Source: Nemopilema nomurai (Eukaryota; Cnidaria; Scyphozoa; Rhizostomeae; Rhizostomatidae). Taken from it: a stretch of DNA of 64,000 nt. This document shows, piece after piece, positions 30,460 to 43,600 of this stretch (within the stretch, counting starts at the first letter, position 1; each line of letters starts with the position of its first letter). The position numbers were made by a program, and so were the translations under genes. Location of the stretch: contig ML133420.1 in NCBI GenBank assembly GCA_003864495.1, positions 1 through 64,000 of the forward strand. The letters run 5' to 3'. The notes under the pieces were generated by a model. The model was not told where the DNA came from. It did not search any database and worked only from the letters and a program-made list of their open reading frames with translations.

Positions 30460-32465
30460 ATGTATCGGCCCATCTTGGTGTTGTGTCTTGGCCTAACGCT
30501 TTTCTCAAGGAGTCTCATAGCAGAGAAGGAGAAGGAGAAGGAACCAGGAAGCACAGAGGTATATCAATAAGTTCTTATCAGTGAATATAGTATTAATCTT
30601 CAAAGTCTTAGGTTTAGAGAAAACTAAGGTGGTAGATTTTTTCCCAACAGCTAATTCTAGAAACAGAATTCTCTTTTGCAAAGAAGTTTAAAACCGTCTC
30701 TTTTGTAACATCATACAGCTTTTTAAGTTGTGGAAGGATGGCATGTAGCCAGTGAACCACATTTAAACATGTATTTCTGCGCCACTCAAAACCTGCCTGA
30801 GCTAAATTGCGAGACTGCGACGTGGAAAGGGGATGTGTATAAACTCGATAAACACGACATTTTTGGAAGCTCTACCGACGAGGTCATATAATATTTTTTA
30901 AAATAGTGAAATACAGCCTGCGAAATACATTTAAATGAATTGAAATTGTCATAGTACATGTGAACTAAGGTTTTTCCTTTTTATGTACAAGGTCTCGGTT
31001 TAATTGAAAGCTCCCATTCCTTTCACAGTTGCTAACGCACGAGCTTTACACACATAGTGATAAAAAAGTAAAATGTACAAAATTACTAGAAAACGACAAG
31101 GATAGTTTTTTCTAAGAAAGCAGCAGTTTTCACCTTCTTGATAAGTTTCTGAGCATCAGAAACTCCTCTCCATGTTTGCTGATTTTCCACAGATGACAAC
31201 AGATGGAAGGATATCTCTTTCTTTATTCTTTTAGCTTTATTGTTAGGTAAGATAAGAATGGTATGTCTCTGATCAGACTAAAAAGTAAATGCTAATGCTT
31301 TGCTATTAAGAACTGAATGTTCTGAGAGTCATGAACACAAATGCAATGGTTATTATCTTTTTATTTTTTAGGAGGAAGCTTCTTATAAAAGACCAGAAGT
31401 TAAAGGATTTGCATTTATTGCAGAGCCATTTGATAGCCAGAAAGAATTTGATGAACAGTATGAAAATTATTGATTTACTTTTAATAATTTCATCTTTAAA
31501 AAGAGGATTAAAACCATTGATACTCCAAAAACTCACCTAATGATTTTTCACTCTGATGAAGCCGCATTTTCTATCATTTGAAAACAATATTTGATATACA
31601 AAGTAGTTGACCTATTTATTTTAAGATTTAAAATCCATCATTAAAGGTTGAAAATCATGCTGAAAATCAACTGTCTTTGTACCATGGGTTTTATTTTAAG
31701 ATCAACTAGAAATCAAAATTACTCTGCACTCAATTACTCATGCTAACAAAATTATAATTAAAAGGTGGATCACCTCTCAAGCAAAGAAAGATGGTGTAGA
31801 TGCTGCAATTTCAAGATATGATGGTATTGGCATTAAGACTTTCTTTTCTCTAATTGGTTTTTCATTTTGAGCTATAGTATTTACAGGCCTCTCTGTTTAA
31901 GGCGCTCCTGTTATTGCCAAGACGCACAATAAATCATGTGCCTGGTTTATAAGCCTGCCTTTGAATCGCACTCCTTGTTAATTATTATACAAAGAGCCTT
32001 GCGGATTGGAAATCGATTGATATCAAAATAAACCGTTACTTCTTTTGATCCCTCTTTCAAGGAAATTGTCATTGCTAAGTTAAAGCAAACACTTATTGAA
32101 TATATTTACGGTCAATAACCAATAACCATTGACTAACTACAACAATAATGTGTTTATTTTTTTGCTTTTAGTGCACTATTAAGTAGTTTGTTGAGAGATT
32201 TCTAGATACAAAGTATTTACGTGCGAAAACATGCAGTTTCTGCTTACTTTAACCAAATATATTTGAATATATTTTTTGGTAAAATGCGCGCCTTAGCAAG
32301 ACGAGGCACGCGTTTGAGCACGCGCCCACTAAAATACTAACAGAGAGGCCTGTATCATTGAGTTGTGTACCACTTTGCTATATTAAACTTGAGAGATTTA
32401 ATTTTCTAGAAATAAAATGTGAGTGATCACTCCTCAACACTCTTCATTTAATTAAAAACCAAACA

Positions 32466-32499
<34 letters not shown>

Positions 32500-35400
32500 G
32501 ATACATGCTTTGCTATATTTAGGCAAATGGTCCATAGAAGAACCCAAAGACAGTGCATTGAAGGGAGATTTGGCACTTGCACTGAAGGTGTGTATGCTTC
32601 ATCCTTTTTAGAGGTTACCAGATAATTACCTTAGATTTTGCTAGGATTCTTCTTATTTGGCATAACCTTTTTCTTGTGAAAGCTGATGGATTCCTAAATC
32701 AGTTGAGTTTTCAAGCAAATCAAAATATATTTTTGATATGGAAATTTTCACAGTAGGGATGTATTGGCGAGGGTCAGGATATTGTTCTGCTGGTTAGAAT
32801 CAAAGTAAATAATATATATATACATAATTTATTAAAAATGCTTAGGTATATATATAGTTTGTTTAGTTCCTTTGCTATAATGTGAATTTTTTATTTTATA
32901 TTTCCATTTGCCTATTTTTCTCATGCATCTAAGAATTTCGTTTCAAATTTATATATATACATTTTTTAGGAAAAAGCCAAGCACCATGCAGTATCCAGCT
33001 TGCTACCAACAAAGTTTGAATTTTCTGACCAACCTTTTATCTTGCAGTAAGTACTCTTTGGACTCACAGTATTGTTTTATCATCTCCTAACACAGTCTTT
33101 TAAAACTTCACCAAGGCTATGCAATTTCTTTAATAGTATAACATGAATAATGAATGGGAGTTACTGTGTACAAGAAAGACCTTTACTCTCTACAGCTGTT
33201 GTTTATTGAAATGAGTTTTTTTTAATGTAATTTGCCATTTTGCATACAACAGATATGAGGTTAAATTTCAAAATGGTATGGAGTGTGGCGGTGCATACAT
33301 GAAGCTTTTATCAGACCAGCCCAAGCTTGATTTGGTATGCATGCTATTTTTGTTTAGAGCTGAATAAGAAAAGTTGTTAATGTACTTAACTGTGTGCAAA
33401 TGTAGAAGGGCAGATATTTGGGAATACAGGTCTAACTCTTATTGCTTTTGAATCTTATGTTTTTAAACATTTTGGAGAATTCACAAAAGTCGCTTTCCTT
33501 AAAAGCCAAATATATAAAGTGTACAATTCCCATCAGTTTTTTGCTAAATGGTAGCACATAGAAGTTGTTGACATGGTAATGGCTCATGTGAATTAATAGA
33601 CTGATATATTCTAGAAATGTTGTAGGTTTTCAAGTTTCAATGATCTCATGCATGGTAGGAAATATTGATCAGTCACTTTGCCTTGTTGCCCTATTCAATG
33701 TTATGGATACCAAAAGATAGCATCAACTCATTGCTATTATCGATCCACTGCCCTTCTATTAAATAACATTTTTTGCTTATTATTGCTGATTTCAGGAAGA
33801 GGTAACTGACAAGACACAATACACAATTATGTTTGGACCAGATAAATGTGGAGAAGATAGCAAGGTATTGTAAATTCTTCTAACTTGACCTTTATTTTTA
33901 CATCAGTTTCATAGGTTGACAAATATGAAAAGATTCAATAGTAAATTGCTACTCATGAAATGTCTTTGTTAGTGAAATGTGAGACAGACTTTTACTTTTA
34001 TACTCATCCTTTGTTCTCCATAGCTACATTTCATCTTTCAACACAAGAATCCAAAGACTGGAAAATATGAAGAGAAGCATGCAAAGAAGCCAACTGGTGA
34101 TTTTGCGAAAGTCTTTGATGACAAGAAAACACACTTGTTCACTCTAATAATCATGCCGGACAACACATTTGAGATTCAGGTGGACAAGCAAGTCGTTAAC
34201 TCTGGTAGCCTCCTGAAAGATTTCGAGCCGCCAGTTAACCCCCCGGTGGAAATCGACGACCCAAGTGACATCAAGCCAGAGGACTGGGACGAGCGAGAGA
34301 AGATTGTTGATCCATCTGCAAACAAGCCAGTTGACTGGTAAATAAACTACTTTCTGCAACCACTGCTAAGGATTTCTCGTTTTTTAATTTGGTCATTAAA
34401 TGAATGCATCTCTCTCTTCATCACGCTTTCAGGACCTTTTTCCAAATAATTGGTAAGAAATTTTCAAAAGTTTTCATGAATTTAGTATAAAACCACGGTA
34501 TCCATCGTAAACATGTTTCAAACGCAAAAACGATTGCCATTAGGCAAGTTTCTCTATAAACCAGCCCTCGCATTGCAGCTGGATATCTTCATACAAAAGA
34601 TGCCAAAAAGAATTGCGGCTTGCTGTCTTTTGATTCACAAAGCCTCTTTTCCATTGGAGGTTTCTTGTTCAAAAATAATCCGCGCAAACATTAATTCAGA
34701 GAAATTTTTTCTTGGCAATTCCCGCGCCAATTACATCTGTCACGCTTGGCGCATCTGAATGATTGTTTTGAAAGAATTACTGCCTTTTTCTGAATCGAAA
34801 CAAGCATCATATGTTCTGCCCTCAATACATTTAGTTTTGACTTGCATTTGAATCAGAACAGAAAATTTTGTTGTGCTTTAGAAAACGATTCATCATTAAT
34901 AGGTTGCCGAAGGAAATTTCTTTCAATCATCCTCCGAGGCCATTGAGTACTTTTGTAACTGTGTTTTCATGGCAAAACTATTTTGGTTGCCAATGAAGGC
35001 AAATTTTTATAGGCGATCAAGCTGTTAACGATTCTGAAATAGCAGTTGTACTTTGATCATCAGCTGTTATGCTAAATGATGGATGTCAGAAATATAATTG
35101 ATATACGTCATAAATCTCATTTCAAGTGCATTAATATTAAGGTTAAATTAAGATTAAAGTCGAATGGTGAATGATTAAAGGTGAGTAAAGGAAATAATGA
35201 ATAAACAAATGAGAGAGTGCTAGTATGAAGGAATGCGTAGATGGATGTTTACTGAAAGTAGCAGACATTTCATGCACTTAAATTGTGTGCGCTGTGGCTT
35301 GGCTTTAAGGGGGGCAGTGGCATTGAAGGTTTACGTTGGTCGTGCAGGGATGAAGATGCACCGATGAAGATCGTCGACCCGAATGCAAAGAAGCCAGCCG

Positions 35401-38400
35401 GTTGGCTTGACGACGCGCCTGACAACGTCCCCGACCCCAGCGCGGTGAAGCCCGCCGACTGGGACGACGAAGAAGACGGCGAATGGGAGCCGCCGCAGAT
35501 CCCCAACCCCAAGTGCTCCGAAGTTGGGTGTGGTGAATGGAAGGCGCCGATGATTGACAACCCGAAGTACAAAGGAAAGTGGCAAGCTCCTCTCATTGAC
35601 AACCCGGCTTACAAGGTAGGGAAACTCGATTTTGGTCTGCTGGTAGTTTTAGTGAATGAGGGTTGAAAATACCGATAGAGAGTGACAGGGCGATAGTAAT
35701 TCGTGGTGTAGGGTAGAGATGTCTTCATTAAAAGTCAGGGAAACGATTTGCCTTCTTCTAAGTTATACGTTTAGAAACATCGTCCGTGATTTGTCGTCTT
35801 CATTTACTGCCAATGTGTTACTACGTGCTCATGTATTTAAAATTACCGGCACAACCGTTGTTATTCTTATGAGACATATTTGCTTATGCATTTTCAGGGG
35901 AAATGGACGCCAAAGAAAATAAAAAATCCAGACTATTTCGAGGACAATGATCCGTTCAAGATGACCTCAATCGTGAGTTTCAGGCGACTGTTGCCATTTA
36001 AACAGTTTTTTGTTGGACTACTTTTGCATTCAAGTCTTTATTTGTGTCTGCTTTTTAAGAGCTCAATTTCGCCTTTTTGATAGATGTTCAAGTGATGTTT
36101 AATAAAATTTATGATATATACCGGTCAGTTTTTCATTAAGATATGTGACACTTGTCTGATGAAATATCCGCATAAATTTGTCTTTTTGGCCTGAGCCAGA
36201 CTGTCTTATGGTTATATACATGTTTCTTTGGCATTTATTTCAGGCTGCTGTTGGATTCGAGCTTTGGTCCATGAGTGATGACATTTTTTTCGATAACGTC
36301 ATTATTTCAAGTCAGAAATCCACCGTCGATGAATGGACAGCTGACACGTAAGTGTCTTGTTTTTCCTATGCTTCCTTTTTCTAGGAAAGGGGAAGGCCTG
36401 CATCAATTTGCCCTTCAAAAGTATGCAAATTAGCAGTATCATGAGATGTTCTTTTTTGTTTGATGCCATGTTTACTATCATCGACTTTTTACATCTACAG
36501 CTGGGACGTGAAGTTTGCTAGAGAATTTTCAGTCACTGGCGAATCTGGGGTGAGTGTCTTTCACAATAACAGATCACATTTCCGCTTTTTCAGTAAAAAC
36601 CTTTGATTCAATCCCCTCTTGGTTTAGAATGATTAACACACAGCCTTTTCCATATGGCTAGACATCTTCGCTTTTTTATCTAAGGGTACAAATCTAGGAG
36701 TAGAATTGGCACTCTTTCTCTTTGTCCATTGGCTGAGACTTTTTGTTGAATTTGATTTACTGCTAGTGCGGTTTGTTGAAAAGACCCATTATCACTTCGC
36801 TCTCTTAGGGTGGCATTTGGAAAACATTGCAAGACGCGACGAAGGAGAGACCTTGGCTTTGGGCTATTTACGTCATCGTAGTTTTCTTACCCATAATCCT
36901 TATCATCGCGTGCTGTTTGCCAGGCAAGAAGGTATGTGTTTTTGTGCTTGAATTTAAAGCTAGATTTTGTGATTAAGCATAGGGTAAGTCGATAACATAT
37001 ACAATTTATTTCTTCATGCAGTCTCAGGATACCCAAGTTATTTGAGTTTAATGGTTTCTAGCTTTCGGAAGCAAATTGACTTTGTTTAGTACAGCTGTCT
37101 TGTCCGAATGCAATATTTACACGGGAAGTATAATGTTGTTTGTCACCTTGCAGGATGAGACAGCAGAAAGGAAGAAAACCGATGAGCCAACGGCGGATGA
37201 TGAGCCGATTGAAAATGAAGAAGAGGACGGGGAGGGTGAAGGGGTAAAGGAAGGAGACAGTGTTGATGGCACAGACGAGGTACGTGTTATTGTTTCTTGA
37301 ATGGAAGAGTGGCGAGAAGCTACTTAATGTCTGCTGAAAACGATGCTTCATGAGATAAGATGTCTTTAAAAGGATGAACAAAAATGTTCTGGTAAAGCGA
37401 TGAAAGCAAGGTAATTCCAGGAGAGGATGAGATCAAATTGTCAGAAGCTGAGCTGATTTTGCTCAAGCAGTAAGCTCAAGCATCGTCAAATTCAACTTGT
37501 GTTTAATTACTATTTTTAAGGGTAAAGAGAAAGAAGAGGGTGAAGGTGAACCAAAAGAGGCCAAAGAAGAGGTACGCTTAGCTCACCAGCATAGTCAGGT
37601 TCTAATTAGCTCAACACCTTCCAGTAAATTTCATTATCTTCCCATGATTAAGATTTTAAATCGTTTCCCTTAGAATTGCAATGTTAATCGCAGTGAGATT
37701 TAAGACGAGTTACAAACCATTTCAACATGAACTGGGCGATTTGGCCTTAACTGAATTTCTGAAGAATTTCTGAAAAAATTTCTTCTAGAAATGAACATAT
37801 AGATCGGACATAGAGGTGTGATGATTCATGAAGGAGCCATATAAAAATGACTAAGGATTATGAAAAGCATTGATAAATGTTTTTTTTACTGTGACAATTA
37901 TAATATGATTAAATGATTTGCTATTTATAATATGTTGTGTTACCCAGAATGTAGCATACAATGAGGTGCACTCTTTTGGCACCCATGACTCATAACTGAA
38001 GGGGCACAGTTTTTTAAGTATAGTTGTGTACATGGCACTTGATGATTCAATTTCCTCAGAGAACCTGATGAATATTTATTTTGGTCAGTTTTGTCATGTT
38101 CCTCCAAAATATCCTCGTGCAATGCCTTCTTATCTATTTTTATAATTGATATTTTTATAATTTCTGTTTTGATGCTCTTTTACCTTGGCAGGAGAAAGAG
38201 GAATCCAAAGAAGCTGCCCCTGAGGAGGAAGATATTCCGCCCCCAGATTCATCCCCAAGGTAAGAATAACCTTTATCAGAGCTTGAAAAAGAAGCAGTTT
38301 CCGAGCCCTTCAAAAAAGCCCTTCAAACTAGGAGTCAAAGACCTCGAAGCTAATCATTATTCACTTGAAAAATTTTGAAAGGCAGCAATGCTTTCAGAAT

Positions 38401-38729
38401 GACACCTTAAACTTAAACGTCTCTTTGTTCATTGCGAATGATTCACTTACAAAACTCCCTTACCATGAGACACTTTGTCCCCTAAATTAGCACCTTTTCG
38501 TTTTGTTTTTTCTGCACTGCTTTCTGCGTCTCGAATGTAAGGTTTGTCATGCAAACACGCTGCTGTCCGAATTTCATATGTTGCACTTTCCTTTTTCTAC
38601 TTCACACCAATGAAGCATAGACCCCTAAAGATTTATTTTAATTTATAGTGTGAAAGCGTATGATGAGTTAGACTCTTTTTGCTTTGTTTCAACAGAAGAA
38701 CAACAAGAAGGAAGGCAAGAAAAGAGTAA
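30460..38729 (+). CDS. CANX: Calnexin, ER membrane lectin chaperone
   Basis: Seventeen phase-consistent exons give 582 codons plus stop: 30460-30558, 31372-31457, 31765-31823, 32523-32587, 32970-33046, 33253-33334, 33796-33864, 34024-34337, 35348-35615, 35898-35972, 36244-36347, 36501-36549, 36809-36931, 37154-37279, 37521-37571, 38192-38259, 38696-38729. Order: signal peptide (residues 1-~23), lectin domain with the ECGGAY and DKCGED cysteines, and a P-domain (~255-375). The P-domain has four motif-1 repeats (e.g. IKPEDWDE) and four motif-2 repeats (e.g. [11 protein letters not shown]), plus the C-x5-C pair. One TM segment follows ERPWLW (~461-485), then an acidic Glu-rich cytosolic tail ending RKARKE, close to the classical calnexin ER-retention RKPRRE. 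It folds N-glycoproteins with monoglucosylated glycans in the ER. Human CANX is 592 aa. Exon 9 is markedly GC-richer than its neighbours. Confidence 0.97.
31884..32352. mobile_element. Probable MITE (TA-flanked, Tc1/mariner-like) in calnexin intron 3
   Basis: CAGGCCTCTCTGTT at 31884-31897 is the exact inverse of AACAGAGAGGCCTG at 32339-32352, and both ends abut a TA (31882-31883 and 32353-32354). The 469-bp interior has no transposase-like frame but contains a GC-rich block (cgcgccttagcaagacgaggcacgcg). A TA duplication with short TIRs fits a non-autonomous Tc1/mariner element. The splice sites of the host intron are untouched. Confidence 0.6.
32469..32496. repeat. (TA)n microsatellite in calnexin intron 3
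   Basis: Fourteen TA units just upstream of the exon 4 acceptor at 32521-32522. Confidence 0.95.
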
Positions 38730-40653
38730 TTCGGGAGATAAAATATCTGTGCAAATTTCAGATGAGATATACGAAGTTAGCAAGTTTCAAGGCTCTGGTG
38801 ATACGATGAATCTCAAACCAGAACACCTCTTCCTCAAATTACTCATATCTTTTCTACAGAGAAGATTATTTCCAGAGCGTGACATTCAGAAGAAAGTTTG
38901 TGACAGAAGTCGTAAGGGCTTCTGTTGCTCTAAGGCTATGAAAACTCTGTGATTGTTATAACTATAAATTCTTTGATTTCGTTCTCTCTGCTCATTTGTT
39001 CTAGTGCTTTTCAGTAAGTTTGTAGTTTTCCGTTTATCAAAAGACAGGAATGGTTATGAAATAAAGCTTCCCAAAGCTCAGGTGATTTCTAAATGGTCTT
39101 AGTTGCCTTTTCTTTGTGTTTGGAAATTTATACACGCATACAAATAGGTTAGTATGAAGGTTTTTTGACCGTAACTTTTATTAAATCCCACCTGACCGTC
39201 CGTTTAAATGAACTACAGGCAGTCTCCTTCATAATTGACACTTGCTGTTTTTTGGAATGGAGAATCTTCATCTTTCTCTGCCGTGGCAAAGGCAAAATAA
39301 GTTTGGGGCCGCGTTCCTTTCAGCTTGGACCAAATAGGTCTCTCCGTGTGATCAGTTCTCCATAGTTTTCTTTCCTTTGAAGAATAGCATTGTTGATATC
39401 ATCATAACCACTGTTATTTTGCATTCTACCGGTGATGTCAAAGGTAACTCTGCAATCTATTCTGAATTAATGCAACTCGTTTTTCAAAATGATGAAATAT
39501 GTTCTAGATGAATCCGAATTTCCTTCTGATGCATTAAGTTATCTTACGTTATGGGCTACAGAGATTTCTCTTCTTGGCCTGCATAGAAGGCCTAATTAAG
39601 TTTTAAAAGTCTTAATACACTTAATACGGAGGCACGAAGGGGCACCTGTCAGTGTTTATGACAAGGAGGAGGAAGCAATGAGGTGGTTGCAAAACAGTAG
39701 CAAAAGGTCAAAATTGAGCTGTTATTGTGAGAAGGAAAGGCAGCTGCAAAGGATTGCATCCTTGAGAATTGAACGTTTTGCTATCAAAAAGGTGGTCCAG
39801 ACCCATGTTACAGTTAACTGCTTTTTGGTTATGATAGTTAACTTTGGTATTTGAAGAAGTCAAGAATGGCTCTGGAAGAATAAGTGTTAACGACTGGTTC
39901 CTAGAGCAAAAAGTTTAGTCGGCATACGCTCTTCGCAGGATATGAACACTTTGGAAATCAAGTAGGATGGGTTCGACAGCACTCGCTCTACATCGCGTAA
40001 CATTAGCCTGCGTCATAGACCACAATAAGGACAGGCTGTTGTATCTTGTGACGCAAGACATTTGAAATGCCGTTTCTTTTTTCAAAATTCCATCTCTTTT
40101 TGATCGAAAGCTGTATAGCTGCTCGTTGTTTAAGCGAATCAATAGGTAAGTCACTTAAAAAGTGCCTCTCCTCAATATTATCATTGGTATACATGGCTAT
40201 GCAGTTCCCATAATTTGATTCTGTCAGGTATGTCGTATCGATTGAAGCTATGAGTAATATGTATCATCTTTCTTTATACAAAACTCTACAAATGCACACT
40301 TTTCTGTACGGGATTAATTTTTGTGTGCATCTCATCACATTTTCTTCTGTTACTGTGATATTGTATATAGTCTTTGTTGATTTATTTATCGTTAGGTATG
40401 CTATATAGATTGGCACTTGTAGGGTTGTCTGATCTGCCTAACAGAATCGCATTTTTGTCGTTTGTTGTTAAATACTCGTTTAAAACTTTTATGAAGAAGA
40501 GGATTGATGAAGAGGAAGAAGTCCATGAACGGGTCATTCCGCTGGAACGCTACAGGTGTCTTCGTTCCCCAATGAGGTTCGTTCCGTGGTCACCTGACAT
40601 GCAGCACTACCAATACGCCTGCGCAACTCGCCCATGACCTGGGATATTACAAG
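38730..40653. other. Calnexin 3' UTR and intergenic region to ATP6AP1
   Basis: The first ~340 bases are probably calnexin 3' UTR, given the AATAAA at 39060. The remainder shows no supported gene. The last ~150 bases before the ATP6AP1 start are less AT-rich and are the likely promoter; no clear core element was recognised. Confidence 0.5.
39060..39065 (+). terminator. Candidate poly(A) signal of calnexin
   Basis: AATAAA, 331 bases after the calnexin stop codon, the first convincing hexamer in the 3' flank. Confidence 0.45.
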
Positions 40654-43600
40654 ATGGCTGGCCTAACTGTTTTGCGGAGAAGTGTAGCCGTAATTTTTAT
40701 CATTTTTGTCTGTAGATGTAGCGGCTTTGGATCAGTCCCTCTGTTTCTTTGGTCAAATGATAGGTGAGAAATTTTTCTGTGCCAAGGAATTGTGAAGCAG
40801 TGAACGAAATACCGAAATGGTGGAAAGTTGTTTCAATCTAGCCTAACTTTGTTTAACAAACTTGTTTAATATGATAATAGGACTATACTTACATTTGATG
40901 ATATTTACTTATAGGATTTTTTGTTTTATTAGTTATTTACTTATTCTACTGCTAGTGAGAACCTATATTAAACTTTGGTTCAGTTCAATGAATACATTAC
41001 ATTACATTTATACTGTATACATGGAGTTTAAATATTGTTACTGGTGTTTATCTTAATATGAAGGGGAGTTTCTTTGCATTATATATTGTTAAAGGCGATC
41101 ATGTACCTTTTTAAAACTCTAAAAGTGGAAAAAATTAGAAGAATGTTCCCAGATAGACCGTTTTTTCAAGATGCCCGACGAGAAAGCGACCTTTTGAGAT
41201 GCATTTAAATGGCAATGAGACATATTTGCATAAAAGAAACAAATTAAAGCTTTTTTACATCTTTGTATGTAATTATCCTTGAGATTTCTGTTCATAGCCA
41301 ACATTACTTTGCTTTGCCAAACCACCATCCAAGGTTGATCTCTTCTGTGATATCAAGACAAAACTGTTCAAATGTGGTGTTAGTGGTTTAAAATATTGTA
41401 AGTGATGAACATTTTTACAGGGCATTGACATCAACTGAAAGTACACCTCTTGGGCATGACTTCTCAGTAGCTGAAGCTACAAGCCATTTAAAGAGTTTCC
41501 TCTCACCATCCAGGGCTACAGTAATCTTTGTTCAAGACAAGGTATGGTAGAGGCTTTTCAAACCAATATACTATATTTTACTTCATAAATCACCGTTATT
41601 TGTGACTTGATGTTTTTAACTATGTTAACTGAACATATTTATTCAATTATTTTAAATGTGTCTTGGTGCGCCTTATATTATATCTTAGCTGCCTCTGGTT
41701 GCAATGCACATAAAAGTTGATTATCTTGCTTCTATCAATATTGTTTTGATTGATAAGCTTTTACAAGATTTCTTTGTGTGCATTGATCTTAAAGTAATAA
41801 ATAGTAAACATACTTTTAAATGATTAAACAAAAATTGCCTTTTATAGCTCAGCTTTGATGATTTCACAAAATATGGAGGAAAATCTTTCAATGCAAAATC
41901 AGCAATATTTCAAAATCTAAGGAGGCTTTTTGACAGCAGTGGGAAAACAGTGATACCTTCTATTGTAAGAAAGGAAGGTGAAACATCATTAATCTCCTTG
42001 CTGAGAAAGCAGCATGAAGGCCAATTAAAAGAAGTATTCAGCTCAGGTTTGTGCCAGACCATTTTACAACAAACAGCTGAATATAATGTGTTAAATAAAG
42101 TCTTACAAAACCCAAGAGTTTGTTTCCAAACTTAATAGTATCATTTCATACACTCAATGCATTATGATAGTGACAGTGGTTGCAGTAGAAAGTCTTTCCA
42201 AGGCATCTGTTTGGAAGCTGGTCTAATCAAAAGTTTATAACAAAAGAAAGTTGAGAATTGGATGGAAGTCTTGAGTCAAGATATTTGCTTTTTAGAATTA
42301 ATCCCCTCGCTCTTTGCTCTTACAAAATTGTAATTATACTTGGCTGACTGTTTGGTTTAACTTTTTTGCTAGCTGTTAAGTTTGTTAATCTCTTGCAGAC
42401 ATTGATTCATGGAACTATGACAAAACTGCTGCTGCTGGAAAGAATCTTTTTATCTTTCATCTCCCTCCTTTAGAAGGAAGGTAAAGTATTGAATTAAAAA
42501 ATATTGTTTCTTAGAAGGTATCAAGGCAACACTAATTGAAAAGGGCTCATACCTTAAGGTGTATTGCTAGAAGCTTGTTTCATAAAATAATTTCAGTCCT
42601 AATATTACATATTAGAATTCTAGGTATGAGCAGAATAAGCATATTATATCTATTCTAAAATTTTCTCAACTTGTTAACAACTTGAGAACAATTTGTGTAA
42701 TTGTTTTGTCTTTCTATTATAGCACTGAGAAGGGAAAAATATCAATTCTATCACAAAATGGTACGTATGTTTCTTTTAATCCATCTCAATGACTATATTC
42801 TTATTTGTCACATCGCATTCTGTTTGTTGCATATGCTTTATATGGCTGTGCAAAATTTTCTGCTTATATGAAAATACTCCATGAAGAAGAACCTTTCTTG
42901 GTAATGCTTATTATTTCTTAAAGATGACATCATTGGGAAGATTATCTCAGACTTGGACAAGCATGTCAAATACACAGCTTTTGTTACTGGTGCTGAGCCT
43001 TCTGATGTAAGTATCCAGAAAGGAAAATTTTAAGTAATGTTCCTCTATCAATGAAGTTTGATCCAATAAGAAACAACAGAAGCACAATTGTTACAAATTA
43101 GGTTCAGTATCATATTCTGGATAATCATTAGAAAAGCCATGTTTTTTGTTAAGAAGTACCATTTTGGTGGCTCAAAGTATGTTTTTAAATCACATCTTCC
43201 GACTGTGCTGGTCCTTTGCTAATTTTTCTTTATGTCCATGAATACTCTTACATAAAAGCAATTGTTTTTACATGATGTTAGAAAATTTGTTATCAAGCTA
43301 CTAATTAAACTTTTTTGAGTAATCATTAGCCCTTTTTTAAGTATGTTTTATCATTGATATCTGTCAATATCTGTTCTTTTATTTCATTTTGATATTGTAA
43401 AATGGCAAGCTCCTTTGTCATCAGTATCAGTAAAACCAAACCTTGATTGATTGACTGTCTTGATTCACAGATCCTTGAGCAACTGCACAAGGAGCCACCA
43501 GGTGGAGCCGGGCTGAAGAGACATCTTCTGAGTGTAAAGCCAACAGCTGGCCAATTGTTCAATCTATCATCCTGCTTTTTTCTGTATACCAATAGTATCA

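Noticed and set aside
35270..35602. Minus-strand 110-codon frame
   Set aside because: Exact shadow of calnexin exon 9, whose plus-strand P-domain repeats are unmistakable.
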